64,000 nt of DNA, taken from NCBI RefSeq assembly GCF_001281525.1, contig NZ_LGCI01000010.1:1007508-1071507 (forward strand). The letters run 5' to 3'. This stretch comes from Lysinibacillus macroides. Lineage in GTDB: Bacteria; Bacillota; Bacilli; Bacillales_A; Planococcaceae. The notes beneath the pieces were generated by a model that did no database searches, was not told the DNA's origin, and was given only the letters and a program-made list of their open reading frames with translations. The translations under genes were made by a program, and so were the position numbers. This document shows, one piece after another, positions 36,003 through 45,327 of the stretch. Position 1 is the stretch's first letter. The number at the start of each line of letters is the position of its first letter.

Positions 36003-37574
36003 ATGAAAAATATTTCGTTACGATTAAAAATGTTTATTTTTTCATTTATTATTGTTATTTTCTCGATTGCTACAAGTGGAGCGATTATGATTCATAACCT
36101 TGCTGTCGCTCTCGAAAAAGAATTTGGTGCACGAGCCATTGCTATTGCAAGAACTGTATCCCAGCTTACAGATGTTCAAAATAATGTGGGGAAGCCTACA
36201 GGTTTTGACGTTATTCAACCAATTGCAGAGCGTATTCGCCTAACAACAGATGTCGATTACATTGTGATTATTGATATGAATCGTATTCGCTACTCTCATC
36301 CCTCTGAAAAACGACTTGGCACAGTTTTTGAGGGAGGCGATGAAATTGAAGCATTTTCACAACATGAATATATCTCAAAAGCACACGGCGTTTTAGGCTA
36401 TTCAATAAGAGCCTTTGTCCCTATTATGGATGAAGATGGTACAAAGCAGGTTGGCGTTATTACTGTTGGACTTCTCGTTCCAAAATGGTATGACCTTGTA
36501 GATGAATATCAATTGGACATATTAATGTCTCTGTTTTGGGGGCTAGCCATTGGTTTAGGTGGATCTGTCTGGGTAGCTAATCACTTAAAGCGACAAACAC
36601 TTAACTTGGAGCCATATGAAATAGCTCGTTTAGTGGAAGAACGCTCTGGTATTATTCAAGCCATGGACATTGGTATTTTAGCTACAGACGAACATGCAAA
36701 TGTCACCTTTATTAATGGACTCGCAAGGCAATATACGCATTTCTTTGGACAGCAAATTTCGAGAAAAGCTTTATTTCAAGGAACTTGGTTGGCAGAAGAT
36801 ATGCTGCAGCAGCATGAGGCCTATCGACCACTTTTAATGTTTGACCAAATGTATTTAGTGCGTACCTTCCCTATACGCATTATGGAACGAAATGCTGGCT
36901 ATCTTATTATGCTGACAGATCGAAAAGAGGCCAATATGCTAGCCGAGGAATTAACAGGTATCAAAATACTGGTGGATTCATTACGTGCCCAACAGCACGA
37001 ATATATGAACCGTTTACATAGCATTGCAGGATTAATTCAATTGGAACGAGATGAGGATGCTCTAAGCTTAATTATTGATGAAATAACAGATGAGGAAGAA
37101 ATTATTCAAAGCTTACATGATAAGATTCAAGACTACTCTATTCAAGGATTATTACTTGGTAAATTTTCACGTGCGAAAGAGCTTGGTGTAGAGTTGAGCA
37201 TTGATGACAGCTCAATGCTTTTGGATTTTATCAGTGGTTTTTCCAGCGGAGATATGGTAACGATTATTGGTAATTTATTGGACAATGCTATGGAAGCCTG
37301 CTTTGACCGTACACATAAGGATGTTCATCTTACATTAATTGGTGATAAGCAGCACCTATTTATTGAAGTACAGGATAGTGGTAAAGGAATTGCTGGCAGC
37401 GCACAGCAAATTTTTGATTACGGCTTTAGTACAAAAGGAAAAAGTGGACATGGTATTGGGCTTGCCCTTGTTAAACAAATTGTAGAATCGAACAATGGAA
37501 TTATTCAAGTAGAATCAACCGTCAATGTTGGAACAATAATTACAATCGAAATAGGGGTGACTGAAGAACAATGA
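36003..37574 (+). CDS. dctS: DcuS/DctS-type sensor histidine kinase
   Basis: A 523-residue CitA/DcuS-family kinase. Membrane helix 1 (about 9-30), an extracytoplasmic PASp/Cache sensor (35-170, with DVDYIVIIDMNRIRYSHP), helix 2 (about 172-192), a cytosolic PAS (about 215-310), then the His-containing LRAQQHEYMNRLHSIAGLIQ and the ATPase domain with NLLDNAMEAC and GKSGHGIGLALVK are visible. In this family the sensor reads C4-dicarboxylates or citrate. The ATG of dctR overlaps its stop (ATGA). The TRAP genes downstream are the probable targets. Confidence 0.9.
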   Translation: MKNISLRLKMFIFSFIIVIFSIATSGAIMIHNLAVALEKEFGARAIAIARTVSQLTDVQNNVGKPTGFDVIQPIAERIRLTTDVDYIVIIDMNRIRYSHPSEKRLGTVFEGGDEIEAFSQHEYISKAHGVLGYSIRAFVPIMDEDGTKQVGVITVGLLVPKWYDLVDEYQLDILMSLFWGLAIGLGGSVWVANHLKRQTLNLEPYEIARLVEERSGIIQAMDIGILATDEHANVTFINGLARQYTHFFGQQISRKALFQGTWLAEDMLQQHEAYRPLLMFDQMYLVRTFPIRIMERNAGYLIMLTDRKEANMLAEELTGIKILVDSLRAQQHEYMNRLHSIAGLIQLERDEDALSLIIDEITDEEEIIQSLHDKIQDYSIQGLLLGKFSRAKELGVELSIDDSSMLLDFISGFSSGDMVTIIGNLLDNAMEACFDRTHKDVHLTLIGDKQHLFIEVQDSGKGIAGSAQQIFDYGFSTKGKSGHGIGLALVKQIVESNNGIIQVESTVNVGTIITIEIGVTEEQ

Positions 37575-38239
37575 GTAATCTTTCCGTATTTATCGTAGAA
37601 GATGATCCAATGGTACTCGAGGTAAATAAAGGTTTTTTAACGAGATTAAATGGTTTTCAGCTTGTAGGTGAATCCGTAAGTGGACATGATGCCTATCACC
37701 AAATTATAAAAAAACAGCCAAACCTCATTTTACTAGATATGTTTTTACCAGATATGACAGGGATGGAACTATTTTTAAAGCTTCGTGCAGAGCGTGTGCC
37801 CTCTGATATTATTATGATTACTGCCGCAAGAGATGCGCCAACAGTACAAGAAGCACTTCGATTAGGAGCTATCGATTATCTGATTAAGCCATTTCGTTTC
37901 GAACGCTTTGAAAAAGCCTTACAACAATATAAAAGCTCTACTAAAAAGCTCCAAAGCTCGCAAACATTCCGTCAAGAGGATATCGATCAATGGCTTGGTA
38001 TTCAGCACGAATCTTTAGAGCTTCCAAAAGGCTTGAATATACTAACCATGCAACAAATTCTTGATTATTTAACAACACATCAAACAGCCATTACCTCTGA
38101 GCAGCTTGCTCAAAATGTAGGGATGGCGAGAGTAACTGTACGAAAATATTTAGATTTTTTAGCAACAAAGGGAACTGTCAAAATTGAATTACAGTATGGA
38201 GCAGTGGGCCGTCCAACAAAATATTATTCTATTAAATAG
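37571..38239 (+). CDS. dctR: CitB/DctR-type response regulator
   Basis: A 222-residue regulator. The receiver domain (1-120) has EDDP, the phosphorylatable Asp in LILLDMFLPDMTG, and the conserved Lys in YLIKPFRFERF. The C-terminal part (about 160-222) is a winged helix (SEQLAQNVGMARVTVRKYLD). It pairs with the kinase just upstream. By family it activates dicarboxylate uptake genes, here most likely the TRAP operon that starts 236 bases downstream. Start and stop are clear. Confidence 0.92.
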   Translation: MSNLSVFIVEDDPMVLEVNKGFLTRLNGFQLVGESVSGHDAYHQIIKKQPNLILLDMFLPDMTGMELFLKLRAERVPSDIIMITAARDAPTVQEALRLGAIDYLIKPFRFERFEKALQQYKSSTKKLQSSQTFRQEDIDQWLGIQHESLELPKGLNILTMQQILDYLTTHQTAITSEQLAQNVGMARVTVRKYLDFLATKGTVKIELQYGAVGRPTKYYSIK

Positions 38240-38240
38240 T

Positions 38241-38315
38241 AAGAATCTGCCTTTTTCTTGGAGATTAAAATCTCTTTTATTTACTATCCCAAAGAAAAAG
38301 ACAGATTCTTTTTCT
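38241..38315 (+). terminator. Terminator after dctR
   Basis: aagaatctgcctttttctt (38241-38259) pairs with aagaaaaagacagattctt (38292-38310), followed by TTTT. The outer arm sequence recurs in the hairpin after dctP. Confidence 0.88.
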
Positions 38316-38475
38316 ATATTTAGGAATATATCTGTTTTGTAACAGTTTATTAAAATAATGAATTGTTATATACCATAAATACCAAAATGTCCATTAAAAC
38401 CATAATATTGAGTATTTATCGAAATAGGCTACAATCAAAACTGTTCACATCTTAAAGAATTAGGAGTGAATTTAT

Positions 38476-39519
38476 ATGTGGATCAATCGTTTAATATATA
38501 TTTCTGGTAGCGTTCTCATTTTGCTGACAATTTTGTTAGTTTCATGTCAAGAAGACGTTTACCCTACTGATAATGAGCAGTTAAGTCATGAAGAACAAAT
38601 CGTTATTCGCTTTTCGCATGTAGTTGGTGAAAACACACCTAAAGGCATGGCAGCTTTAAAGTTTGCAGAGCTAGTGAAAGAACGGAGTAATGGTTATATT
38701 GAAGTTCAAGTGTTTCCGAATGGTGTTCTTTATAAGGATGGCGAGGAGCTAAACGCGCTATTACGTGGCGATATTCAAATGATTGCCCCTGCTATTTCAA
38801 AAATTACAACACTTGTACCTGAATGGTCTGTTATGGATTTACCTTATGCATTTCAAAATGCAGATGAAGTTCATACATATGTTGAGAGTCACGTTGGTCA
38901 AACTTTAATGACCAAATTAAATGCCCATAATTTATGGCCAATGGGGGTTTGGGATAGCGGGTTTAAGCAGCTTAGCAATAGCATTCGTCCTATTAAAACT
39001 GTGCAAGATTTACAGGGCTTACGTGTCAGAATTATGCCCAGCGATATTTTAGCTGAACAATTCTCTATTGTGGGTGCCTATCCAAAACGTATTGATTTTA
39101 ATACTGTTTTTCATCAACTACAAAAAGGGAATGTTGATGGTCAGGAAAATACACTTACAAATATTACAAGTAAAAATTTATATTCGCTCCAAGACTATTT
39201 AACTATTAGTAACCATGGCTATCTAGGCTACCTATTATTAATGAATCATGAGTTTTGGAACTCGCTACCAAAAGATGTGCAAACACTACTTATTGAGACA
39301 TTAGAGGAAGTACAAGAATGGGAGTGGCAGCTTGCAGAAGATTTAACGGCAGAGCGCCTAGACGAAATGGAAGCATGTGATTGTATTCAAATTCATCGTT
39401 TATCTAATAAGGACATGGAGGAATGGGCATCTACATTTGACCCTGTTTATCGCTATTATGCCGATAACTATGGCAAAAAATATATTGAAGCACTTCCGAA
39501 AAATCAATCACAGCACTAA
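38476..39519 (+). CDS. TRAP-type solute-binding lipoprotein 1
   Basis: A 347-residue DctP-family binding protein. The signal peptide ends in a lipobox, LTILLVSCQ, so Cys about residue 24 is lipidated. The body has IRFSHVVGENTPKGMAALKF, VQVFPNGVLYKDGEELNALL, RVRIMPSDILAEQ and the family's QKGNVDGQENTLTNI. It lies between the two-component genes and a second binding protein. In B. subtilis a DctP-like protein (DctB) helps the DctS kinase sense dicarboxylates, so this copy may be a sensor partner rather than a transport subunit (inference). Confidence 0.88.
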   Translation: MWINRLIYISGSVLILLTILLVSCQEDVYPTDNEQLSHEEQIVIRFSHVVGENTPKGMAALKFAELVKERSNGYIEVQVFPNGVLYKDGEELNALLRGDIQMIAPAISKITTLVPEWSVMDLPYAFQNADEVHTYVESHVGQTLMTKLNAHNLWPMGVWDSGFKQLSNSIRPIKTVQDLQGLRVRIMPSDILAEQFSIVGAYPKRIDFNTVFHQLQKGNVDGQENTLTNITSKNLYSLQDYLTISNHGYLGYLLLMNHEFWNSLPKDVQTLLIETLEEVQEWEWQLAEDLTAERLDEMEACDCIQIHRLSNKDMEEWASTFDPVYRYYADNYGKKYIEALPKNQSQH

Positions 39520-39576
39520 CTTGGGTTCAGAAGGGAAACCTTTTAACTATAAACATAACATTTAGGGGGATATGTA

Positions 39577-40623
39577 ATGAAAAAATGGCTTCTTATGACG
39601 CTTATGGCTGTACTCGTGCTTGCATTAGCAGCCTGTGGTGGCAGTGACAAAAAAGAAACCTCTGCTCCAGCAGCGGAAGGTGATGGTGGTTATACAAAAG
39701 AAAAACCACTTGTGATTAAATTTTCACATGTAACATCGATTGATAGTGTGAAAGGGAAAGCAGCGGATGCATTCGCAAAATTAGTAGATGAAAAAACAGA
39801 AGGTAAAGTGAAGGTAGAAGTTTACCCTTCTTCTCAGTTATATGGTGATAACGATGAATTAGATGCACTTGTATCTGGAAATGTTCATATGATTGCTCCT
39901 TCTGTAACAAAAATGGTGAAAATCGATCCACGTTGGCAATATGTTGATATGCCGTATCTTTTTGAAAATCAAGAGCATGTTCGTAAGTTCTTTAATTCGG
40001 ATTTAGCGAAAACAATTTTAGAATCTGATCAATTAGCAGCAAACGATATTAAAGGCTTAGCTTTCTGGGAAAATGGCTTTAAGCATTTCTCAAACAATCA
40101 GCGTCCACTTGTCAATGTCGAAGATTTTAAAGGTTTAAAATTCCGTGCACAGGCAGGAAAAGTATTAGAAGCACAATTTAAAGCATTAAATGCTGGCTCT
40201 GCAACAATTGCTTTTGGTGAAACATATGCAGCATTACAGCAAGGAACAGTAGATGGCGCAGAAAATCCATTTAATAATTTTGATACGCAAAAATATCAAG
40301 AAGTACAAAACTATCTTTCAGTATCTGCCCATGGTCGCCTAGACTACGCGATCTTTGTCAATAAAACATTCTGGGAAGGTATCCCTACTGATTTATTAGC
40401 AGCAGTGGAGGAATCCTTAGATGAAGCAACTACATTAGCTTGGGAGTTAGCAACGGAAGAAAATGAAAAATCCTTTGAAAATATTAAAAACTCTGGCATC
40501 GAAGTAACAGAGTTAACTGATGCTCAAAAAGAAGCAATTAAGAATCAGCTTGAACCTGTATATGAAGAATTTACTGATGTGATTACAGAAGAATTAATTA
40601 ATGGTATCCGTGATTTAAAATAA
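39577..40623 (+). CDS. dctP: TRAP-type solute-binding lipoprotein 2 (DctP)
   Basis: A 348-residue DctP-family protein. It has a signal peptide with lipobox LALAACGG (Cys about residue 21), a Ser/Glu-rich linker, then IKFSHVTSIDSVKGKAADAF, VKVEVYPSSQLYGDNDELDA, LKFRAQAGKVLEAQFKALNA (carboxylate-binding Arg) and LQQGTVDGAENPFNNFDTQK. It delivers C4-dicarboxylate-like acids to the DctQM membrane unit. It starts 57 bases after the first binding-protein gene, behind GGGGGAT. The intercistronic hairpins before dctQ probably raise its expression over the membrane genes. Confidence 0.92.
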   Translation: MKKWLLMTLMAVLVLALAACGGSDKKETSAPAAEGDGGYTKEKPLVIKFSHVTSIDSVKGKAADAFAKLVDEKTEGKVKVEVYPSSQLYGDNDELDALVSGNVHMIAPSVTKMVKIDPRWQYVDMPYLFENQEHVRKFFNSDLAKTILESDQLAANDIKGLAFWENGFKHFSNNQRPLVNVEDFKGLKFRAQAGKVLEAQFKALNAGSATIAFGETYAALQQGTVDGAENPFNNFDTQKYQEVQNYLSVSAHGRLDYAIFVNKTFWEGIPTDLLAAVEESLDEATTLAWELATEENEKSFENIKNSGIEVTELTDAQKEAIKNQLEPVYEEFTDVITEELINGIRDLK

Positions 40624-40651
40624 CTTTTTATTCTAATTGACGTTTTTTAAT

Positions 40652-40820
40652 AATAAGAATCTGCTATATTTTTACGGATAAGCATCAAAAATAATCAGAA
40701 TATATAGAAAACTGATTATCTAACTATCCTACAAAATCCCTGCAGATTCTTTTTTATAAATCGCTTACATTCATCTTGTATAAACGGGTGCTAGGATACA
40801 GCAAATAAAGCACCCGTTTT
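40652..40820 (+). terminator. Intercistronic hairpins between dctP and dctQ
   Basis: Two structures lie in the 223-base gap. aagaatctgc (about 40654-40663) pairs over a long loop with gcagattctt (40742-40751), followed by TTTT, and aaacgggtgct (40782-40792) pairs with agcacccgttt (40809-40819). The second is a compact stem with few Ts. They probably act as partial terminators or mRNA-end protectors within the operon. Confidence 0.7.
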
Positions 40821-40846
40821 AAACTTTAACTAAAGGAGGCAATACA

Positions 40847-41344
40847 ATGAAAGCCTTATATAAGCTCTGGGGTTACTTGGAAGAAATCCTTGCTGGTATT
40901 TTTTTCGTAGCAGGTATCGTGCTTATTTTTTACGGTGTCCTTATGCGTTACATATTTAATGAACCACAAGCCTGGGTAGAGGAATTAGCTCGTTATGCAA
41001 TTATTTGGGGAACATTTTTGGGCTTTGGCTTAGCCTTAAAACATAATCAACATATCCAAGTAGATATTTTATATGACAAATTAAAGCCTTCAATGAAGCG
41101 TCTACTAGATTTAGTAGCAACAGGCTTAAGCATTGCTTTTTGTGTTATTTACACTTATTACGGTTTTGTATTAGTCGAAAATCGTTATACATCAGGCATG
41201 GTATCACTTGATATTGGCATACCAATGTGGATTGTCTATTTAGTATTACCGCTTTCAGGTATTTTATTTTTACTAAGGTTCGTAGAAAGATTAGTGAATA
41301 TTCTACGGGGAAAGGATGAAGAATATGCTAATCCTCTTACTTAG
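40847..41344 (+). CDS. dctQ: TRAP transporter small permease (DctQ)
   Basis: A 165-residue membrane protein with four helices, of the DctQ type. The signature is LMRYIFNEPQAWVEELARYA followed by IIWGTFLGFGLALKHNQHIQ. It forms the permease with DctM. AAAGGAGG lies just before the ATG. It overlaps dctM by about 20 bases, so the two are translated together. Confidence 0.93.
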   Translation: MKALYKLWGYLEEILAGIFFVAGIVLIFYGVLMRYIFNEPQAWVEELARYAIIWGTFLGFGLALKHNQHIQVDILYDKLKPSMKRLLDLVATGLSIAFCVIYTYYGFVLVENRYTSGMVSLDIGIPMWIVYLVLPLSGILFLLRFVERLVNILRGKDEEYANPLT

Positions 41345-42593
41345 TTTCTTTTTATTACTATTTTTACGAGTACCTGTCGCGATTAGCTTAGCACTGTCAA
41401 CAATTTTGGTATTCTTCCAAATTGATTTTAATATGAATATGATTCCACAGCGCGTTTTCACTGCCCTTGACTCCTTCCCAATGATGGCGATTCCAGGCTT
41501 TGTTCTTGCTGGGGTATTAATGGCACGTGGTGGTATTTCAAAATATCTGATCGAGGCTTTACGTGCATGGATTGGACATCTTCCAGGCGGGCTTGCAGTT
41601 GTAACCATTGTTGCCTGTGCTATTTTCGCAGCGATTTCAGGTTCTTCACCTGCTACAGCCGCGGCAATTGGCTCTATTATGATTCCTGCCATGATTTCAG
41701 CAGGCTATAAAAAACGTTACTCGATGGGGCTGGTAGCTGCTGGTGGTACATTAGGTATTTTAATTCCACCAAGTGTTCCATTAATCATTTATGGGATTAC
41801 CTCAGAGCAATCTATTGGTGAATTATTTATGGCTGGTATTATTCCTGGCCTAGGTTTAACAGGTATTTTAATCGTTGCTGCCATTGTTTATGCAAAACGT
41901 AATGGCTTTAAAGGCGATGAGCCAGCTTCTTGGGGAGAGCGTGGTCGTAAATCCTTAAAAGCGATTTGGGGCGCATTTTTACCATTCCTAATTTTAGGAA
42001 CGATTTATTCAGGAGTTGTAACACCAACAGAATCAGCAGTGATTGCCGTGTTCTATGGTCTTATTGTATCATTATTTATCTATCGTGAAATGAAGCTAAA
42101 GGATTTCCGCGAGGTTTTAGTAGAATCCATTAATATTACAGCGATGATTTTCTTAATTATTGGTGCGGCTTCATTATTCGGCTTATATTTAACAAATGCA
42201 CAAGTGCCACAGCAAGTTGGTGCGTGGATTGCTGAAAGTGATTTGAACAAATGGATCTTTATGATTATCGTTAATATTTTATTCTTTGTGATGGGTATGT
42301 TCCTAGAGGCCGTTTCGATTATTTTAATCACTTTGCCAATTCTTTTACCAATTCTTGCACACTTTGATATTAATCTATTACATTTTGCAATTATCATGAC
42401 GATTAATATGGAGTTAGGTATGATTACGCCACCAGTAGGACTAAATCTCTTTGTTGTAAGTGGTATTGCTAAGGAGAAGCTTGGTGAGGTTGTAAAAGGC
42501 GTTATTCCATTCATTATTTTAATGATTATCTTTTTAGCCCTAGTTGTGTTAATCCCACAATTATCACTATGGTTACCAGAGCAAATGAAGTAA
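41325..42593 (+). CDS. dctM: TRAP transporter large permease (DctM)
   Basis: A 422-residue protein with about 12 helices that couples substrate uptake to the sodium gradient. Motifs: FLRVPVAISLALSTILVFFQ, SGSSPATAAAIGSIMIPAMI, GGTLGILIPPSVPLIIYGIT and the late MELGMITPPVGLNLFVVSGI. The ATG at 41325 has AAAGG at a good distance; an ATG three codons earlier is too close to it. It completes the dctP-Q-M set. The MFS gene downstream starts only 12 bases after the stop and may share the transcript. Confidence 0.93.
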   Translation: MLILLLSFFLLLFLRVPVAISLALSTILVFFQIDFNMNMIPQRVFTALDSFPMMAIPGFVLAGVLMARGGISKYLIEALRAWIGHLPGGLAVVTIVACAIFAAISGSSPATAAAIGSIMIPAMISAGYKKRYSMGLVAAGGTLGILIPPSVPLIIYGITSEQSIGELFMAGIIPGLGLTGILIVAAIVYAKRNGFKGDEPASWGERGRKSLKAIWGAFLPFLILGTIYSGVVTPTESAVIAVFYGLIVSLFIYREMKLKDFREVLVESINITAMIFLIIGAASLFGLYLTNAQVPQQVGAWIAESDLNKWIFMIIVNILFFVMGMFLEAVSIILITLPILLPILAHFDINLLHFAIIMTINMELGMITPPVGLNLFVVSGIAKEKLGEVVKGVIPFIILMIIFLALVVLIPQLSLWLPEQMK

Positions 42594-42605
42594 GAGGTGT
42601 TTCTT

Positions 42606-43802
42606 ATGGGAAATTTCGCAAAAGGGTATTCCATGAAAGACCGACAATTTTGGGTAATTGTTATGAGCTTAGGTGGAGCTTCGGTGTTTGTCTTTGCAGC
42701 AATGTACTCGGTACAGCCCCTGCTTCCCTTTTTTACAGAGCAATTTCAAATTTCTGTTTCCTATGCAAGTCTATCCATGTCTATGACGACGCTTTCTATC
42801 ATTATTGGATTAATGGTTTTAGGGTTTTTATCTGATCGTTATGGACGTTTACCATTTGTTCGATTTTCCATTCTTTTAACGATTATTCCTTTTCTTTTAA
42901 TGCCATTAACAGATTCATTTGCGGTTATTATTTTTTTACGTTTTATTCAAGGCTTTGCTATTGCAGGCGTTCCCGCAGCAGCACTTGCCTATATTAGTGA
43001 AGAAATCCACCCACAATCAATGGGGCTTGCGACAGCGCTTTATATTTCCTGTAATGCGCTAGGTGGAACAATTGGGCGTTTGATGATGGGCTATCTAACA
43101 GAAAATAAATCTTGGGAGATAGCCTTTCTCTGTTTAGCCTTTTTTGGTAGTATCATTTTTATTCTTGTTTGGTTAACACTTCCTAAATCAAGAAACTTTA
43201 CAATCCATCGTCGTTTTATCCGAGAAGATTTATATGGATTTTGGCTGCATTTAAAAAATCCCTACTTATTACTTCTTTTTGGCTTCGGCATTATTTTGCA
43301 ATTATCATTTACAGGTATGTGGTCGTTTATTCCCTACTATTTAGTAGAACCACCATTTTTACTATCCTTAAAAATGATTTCCTTTATTTTTTTAGCCTAT
43401 GGCTTAGGTATTATTGGCTCTCCGATTGCCAATGCCCTTGCCAATAAAGTAGGTATTGCTAAAATTAGAACAATCGGTGTGCTTTTATTAGTAGGTGGTA
43501 TCTTATGTACAGTAAGCACCTCCCTTGCGCTCATTGTTGTTGGGCTTTGTATTGCCTGTTTAGGTTTTTTCACAACACATTCCCTAACATCTGCAACTGT
43601 AAGTCGAACAGCCAGCCACCAAAAGGGACTTGCCTCAAGCTTATACCTTGTTTCGTATTATATTGGTGTTGCTGCTGGAAGCACCCTACTTAGTCCAATA
43701 TGGCTACATTTTAAATGGCACGGTATCGTCATCATTACAGTTCTGCTGCCTATTATTTATCTATTCTTTTTAAATTACACCTTACACAAAAAGATGCCCT
43801 AA
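42606..43802 (+). CDS. MFS transporter (YnfM-like)
   Basis: A 398-residue protein with 12 helices. It shows the loop-2 motif GFLSDRYGRLPFVRFSILLT, LRFIQGFAIAGVPAAALAYI and GTIGRLMMGYLTE. This subgroup includes AraJ/YnfM-like efflux proteins, but the substrate is not predictable. The start is ATG 42606 with AGAGGTG 6 bases upstream. Its place directly behind dctM suggests coexpression with the dicarboxylate uptake genes. A strong hairpin follows. Confidence 0.85.
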   Translation: MGNFAKGYSMKDRQFWVIVMSLGGASVFVFAAMYSVQPLLPFFTEQFQISVSYASLSMSMTTLSIIIGLMVLGFLSDRYGRLPFVRFSILLTIIPFLLMPLTDSFAVIIFLRFIQGFAIAGVPAAALAYISEEIHPQSMGLATALYISCNALGGTIGRLMMGYLTENKSWEIAFLCLAFFGSIIFILVWLTLPKSRNFTIHRRFIREDLYGFWLHLKNPYLLLLFGFGIILQLSFTGMWSFIPYYLVEPPFLLSLKMISFIFLAYGLGIIGSPIANALANKVGIAKIRTIGVLLLVGGILCTVSTSLALIVVGLCIACLGFFTTHSLTSATVSRTASHQKGLASSLYLVSYYIGVAAGSTLLSPIWLHFKWHGIVIITVLLPIIYLFFLNYTLHKKMP

Positions 43803-43823
43803 AGTTATTTTAAGGCATCTTTT
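43788..43823. terminator. Bidirectional terminator between the MFS and anti-sigma genes
   Basis: aaaaagatgcc (43788-43798) pairs with ggcatctttt (43814-43823), with T or A runs on both sides, between convergent genes. Confidence 0.9.
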
Positions 43824-43828
43824 ATTTA

Positions 43829-44767
43829 TTAAATGTACATCAGAAGCAGAATGAGCGCAGGGATAGCTATTATAACCCAAGCAATTGATAAGTAATGTCT
43901 TTTTTCCTCTCTACCATAGTGATAATCTATAAAAATAGAGCTAGTCACAGTAATGATAAGGTAGCTACCAATTACTGCTGTATAGAGAAACCAATTGGTT
44001 AGTAGCATCATTATTGGTATGACTGTATTACAAATCTTAATTATTCGTGTAGCGCGTTGATGTGCGGTATTCGCATAGCCCTTTGGTATATTAAATTTTT
44101 TCCTTACCAATTTTTCAATTAACCATGTGCCCAACAGCAAAACAATAAGAAATGTAAAGAGATTGCCCATCGTGAATTCCTTTTTATTTTCATCAATATG
44201 GACTAAAAATGTAGCTATCATCTCTGGATCATTGACAAGATAGACGGATTGATGTGTGTAATCCTTTAGCAGTAATTGTTGATCGTTAACCATAATTTTT
44301 AACTTGACAGCCTGCCCACTCTCAAAGGCTACCCATATATCCATCGTATTAAAGCCAAATAAATCATACTCCTGTACCTGTGTGGCAGTAGCCTGTTGTA
44401 ATAATTGCTGTAATACCTCCGTATCTGCGGTAGTTTTAAAAATATCCTGCCCTATTACCCAACCTGGTCTGCCAGCTTGAAATGATGTTTCTTTTCCATT
44501 TTGAGCTACTGTATACATTGTAATCTCGTGTTGCTGTGCCAATTCAATAACGGAAGCCTGTTGACCATTATCGGTCTGCTTAAACGGCTCTGTTATGATT
44601 AACAAGAAGAACAGCACAATTGCCCCAGCCATAATAATTGGATATTGCCAATTCTTTGTTGATTGCTTGTTTTGTCGAGCCTGCTCCAAAATATCCTTTT
44701 GTAAAGCTTTTGAAAATCTTGGTGCTTCGCCAAGCTCCTTATCTAACTTATTTTTAAAAGCTGTCAT
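43829..44767 (-). CDS. Probable membrane anti-sigma factor
   Basis: A 312-residue protein encoded just after an ECF sigma gene and overlapping it by 14 bases. The soluble N-terminus (1-40, with KALQKDILEQARQNKQSTKN) is followed by a helix (about 42-62), an extracytoplasmic region (63-195) and three or four helices in the last third, some arranged as in small membrane proteins. No zinc-binding anti-sigma motif (HxxxCxxC) is visible. The anti-sigma role rests on gene order and topology, not on a recognised domain. Confidence 0.7.
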   Translation of the reverse strand: MTAFKNKLDKELGEAPRFSKALQKDILEQARQNKQSTKNWQYPIIMAGAIVLFFLLIITEPFKQTDNGQQASVIELAQQHEITMYTVAQNGKETSFQAGRPGWVIGQDIFKTTADTEVLQQLLQQATATQVQEYDLFGFNTMDIWVAFESGQAVKLKIMVNDQQLLLKDYTHQSVYLVNDPEMIATFLVHIDENKKEFTMGNLFTFLIVLLLGTWLIEKLVRKKFNIPKGYANTAHQRATRIIKICNTVIPIMMLLTNWFLYTAVIGSYLIITVTSSIFIDYHYGREEKRHYLSIAWVIIAIPALILLLMYI

Positions 44768-45275
44768 CCTCTAACACCTCCCATTCATGCTCATCTAGTA
44801 GCTCATATAGCATTTTTCTTGCTCGATGCAATCTTGTTTTCACCGTACTTTCTGTGCTTCTAAGAATATCTGCAATTTCTCGAATTTTTAATTCCTGATA
44901 ATAATAAAGAATGACCACTTCCCTGTATAAAATAGGAATCTGAAATAATACGTTTGTCAATGTTTTACGCTCATCTATTTCCACTAACGCTTTCTCTGGT
45001 GTGCGTTTACTTACACCAATATGGAATTTTTCCAATAAGAGATGTCGTTTATTTTTCCAGCTTCGAAGATAATCATGACTTTTATGTACAGTAATTTTCA
45101 CTAAGTATGTTTTTAAGGATGCTCTTTGCTCAAAACGTTCTTGCTGATGATAATAGGCAAGAAATACATCCTGCACAATTTCCTCAGCCATCGCCCAATC
45201 CCTTACATATAGATAGGCAACACGCAAACAATATTCCCCATGTTCCTCCATAACGGCTGCTAAATGCTCACTCAC
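44754..45275 (-). CDS. ECF-type RNA polymerase sigma factor
   Basis: A 173-residue sigma-70 family protein with regions 2 and 4 only. Region 2 has AYLYVRDWAMAEEIVQDVFL and ASLKTYLVKITVHKSHDYLR, and region 4 has YREVVILYYYQELKIREIAD followed by STESTVKTRLHRARKML. The start is GTG 45275 with AGGAGGTG 6 bases upstream. A promoter of the ECF type lies just before it, which suggests autoregulation. The downstream membrane protein is the likely anti-sigma factor. The inducing stress is unknown. Confidence 0.9.
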   Translation of the reverse strand: MSEHLAAVMEEHGEYCLRVAYLYVRDWAMAEEIVQDVFLAYYHQQERFEQRASLKTYLVKITVHKSHDYLRSWKNKRHLLLEKFHIGVSKRTPEKALVEIDERKTLTNVLFQIPILYREVVILYYYQELKIREIADILRSTESTVKTRLHRARKMLYELLDEHEWEVLEDDSF

Positions 45276-45300
45276 CCAAACACCTCCTGTTCACTCTATA

Positions 45301-45327
45301 GTCGTAGTTACTTAATAGCTGGTTTCA
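45301..45327 (-). promoter_or_regulatory. ECF-type promoter of the sigma gene
   Basis: On the minus strand TGAAACC (45327-45321) and CGAC (45304-45301) are 16 bases apart, the pattern of ECF sigma promoters (TGAAAC-N16-CGTA/CGAC). It lies 26 bases before the start codon, consistent with a short leader. The rest of the 333-base gap to nupC shows no other recognised element. Confidence 0.7.

Noticed and set aside
42080-42634. Minus-strand open frame of 184 codons across dctM
   Set aside because: It is the antisense shadow of a strongly supported membrane protein gene, with low-complexity Ile/Lys-rich content.
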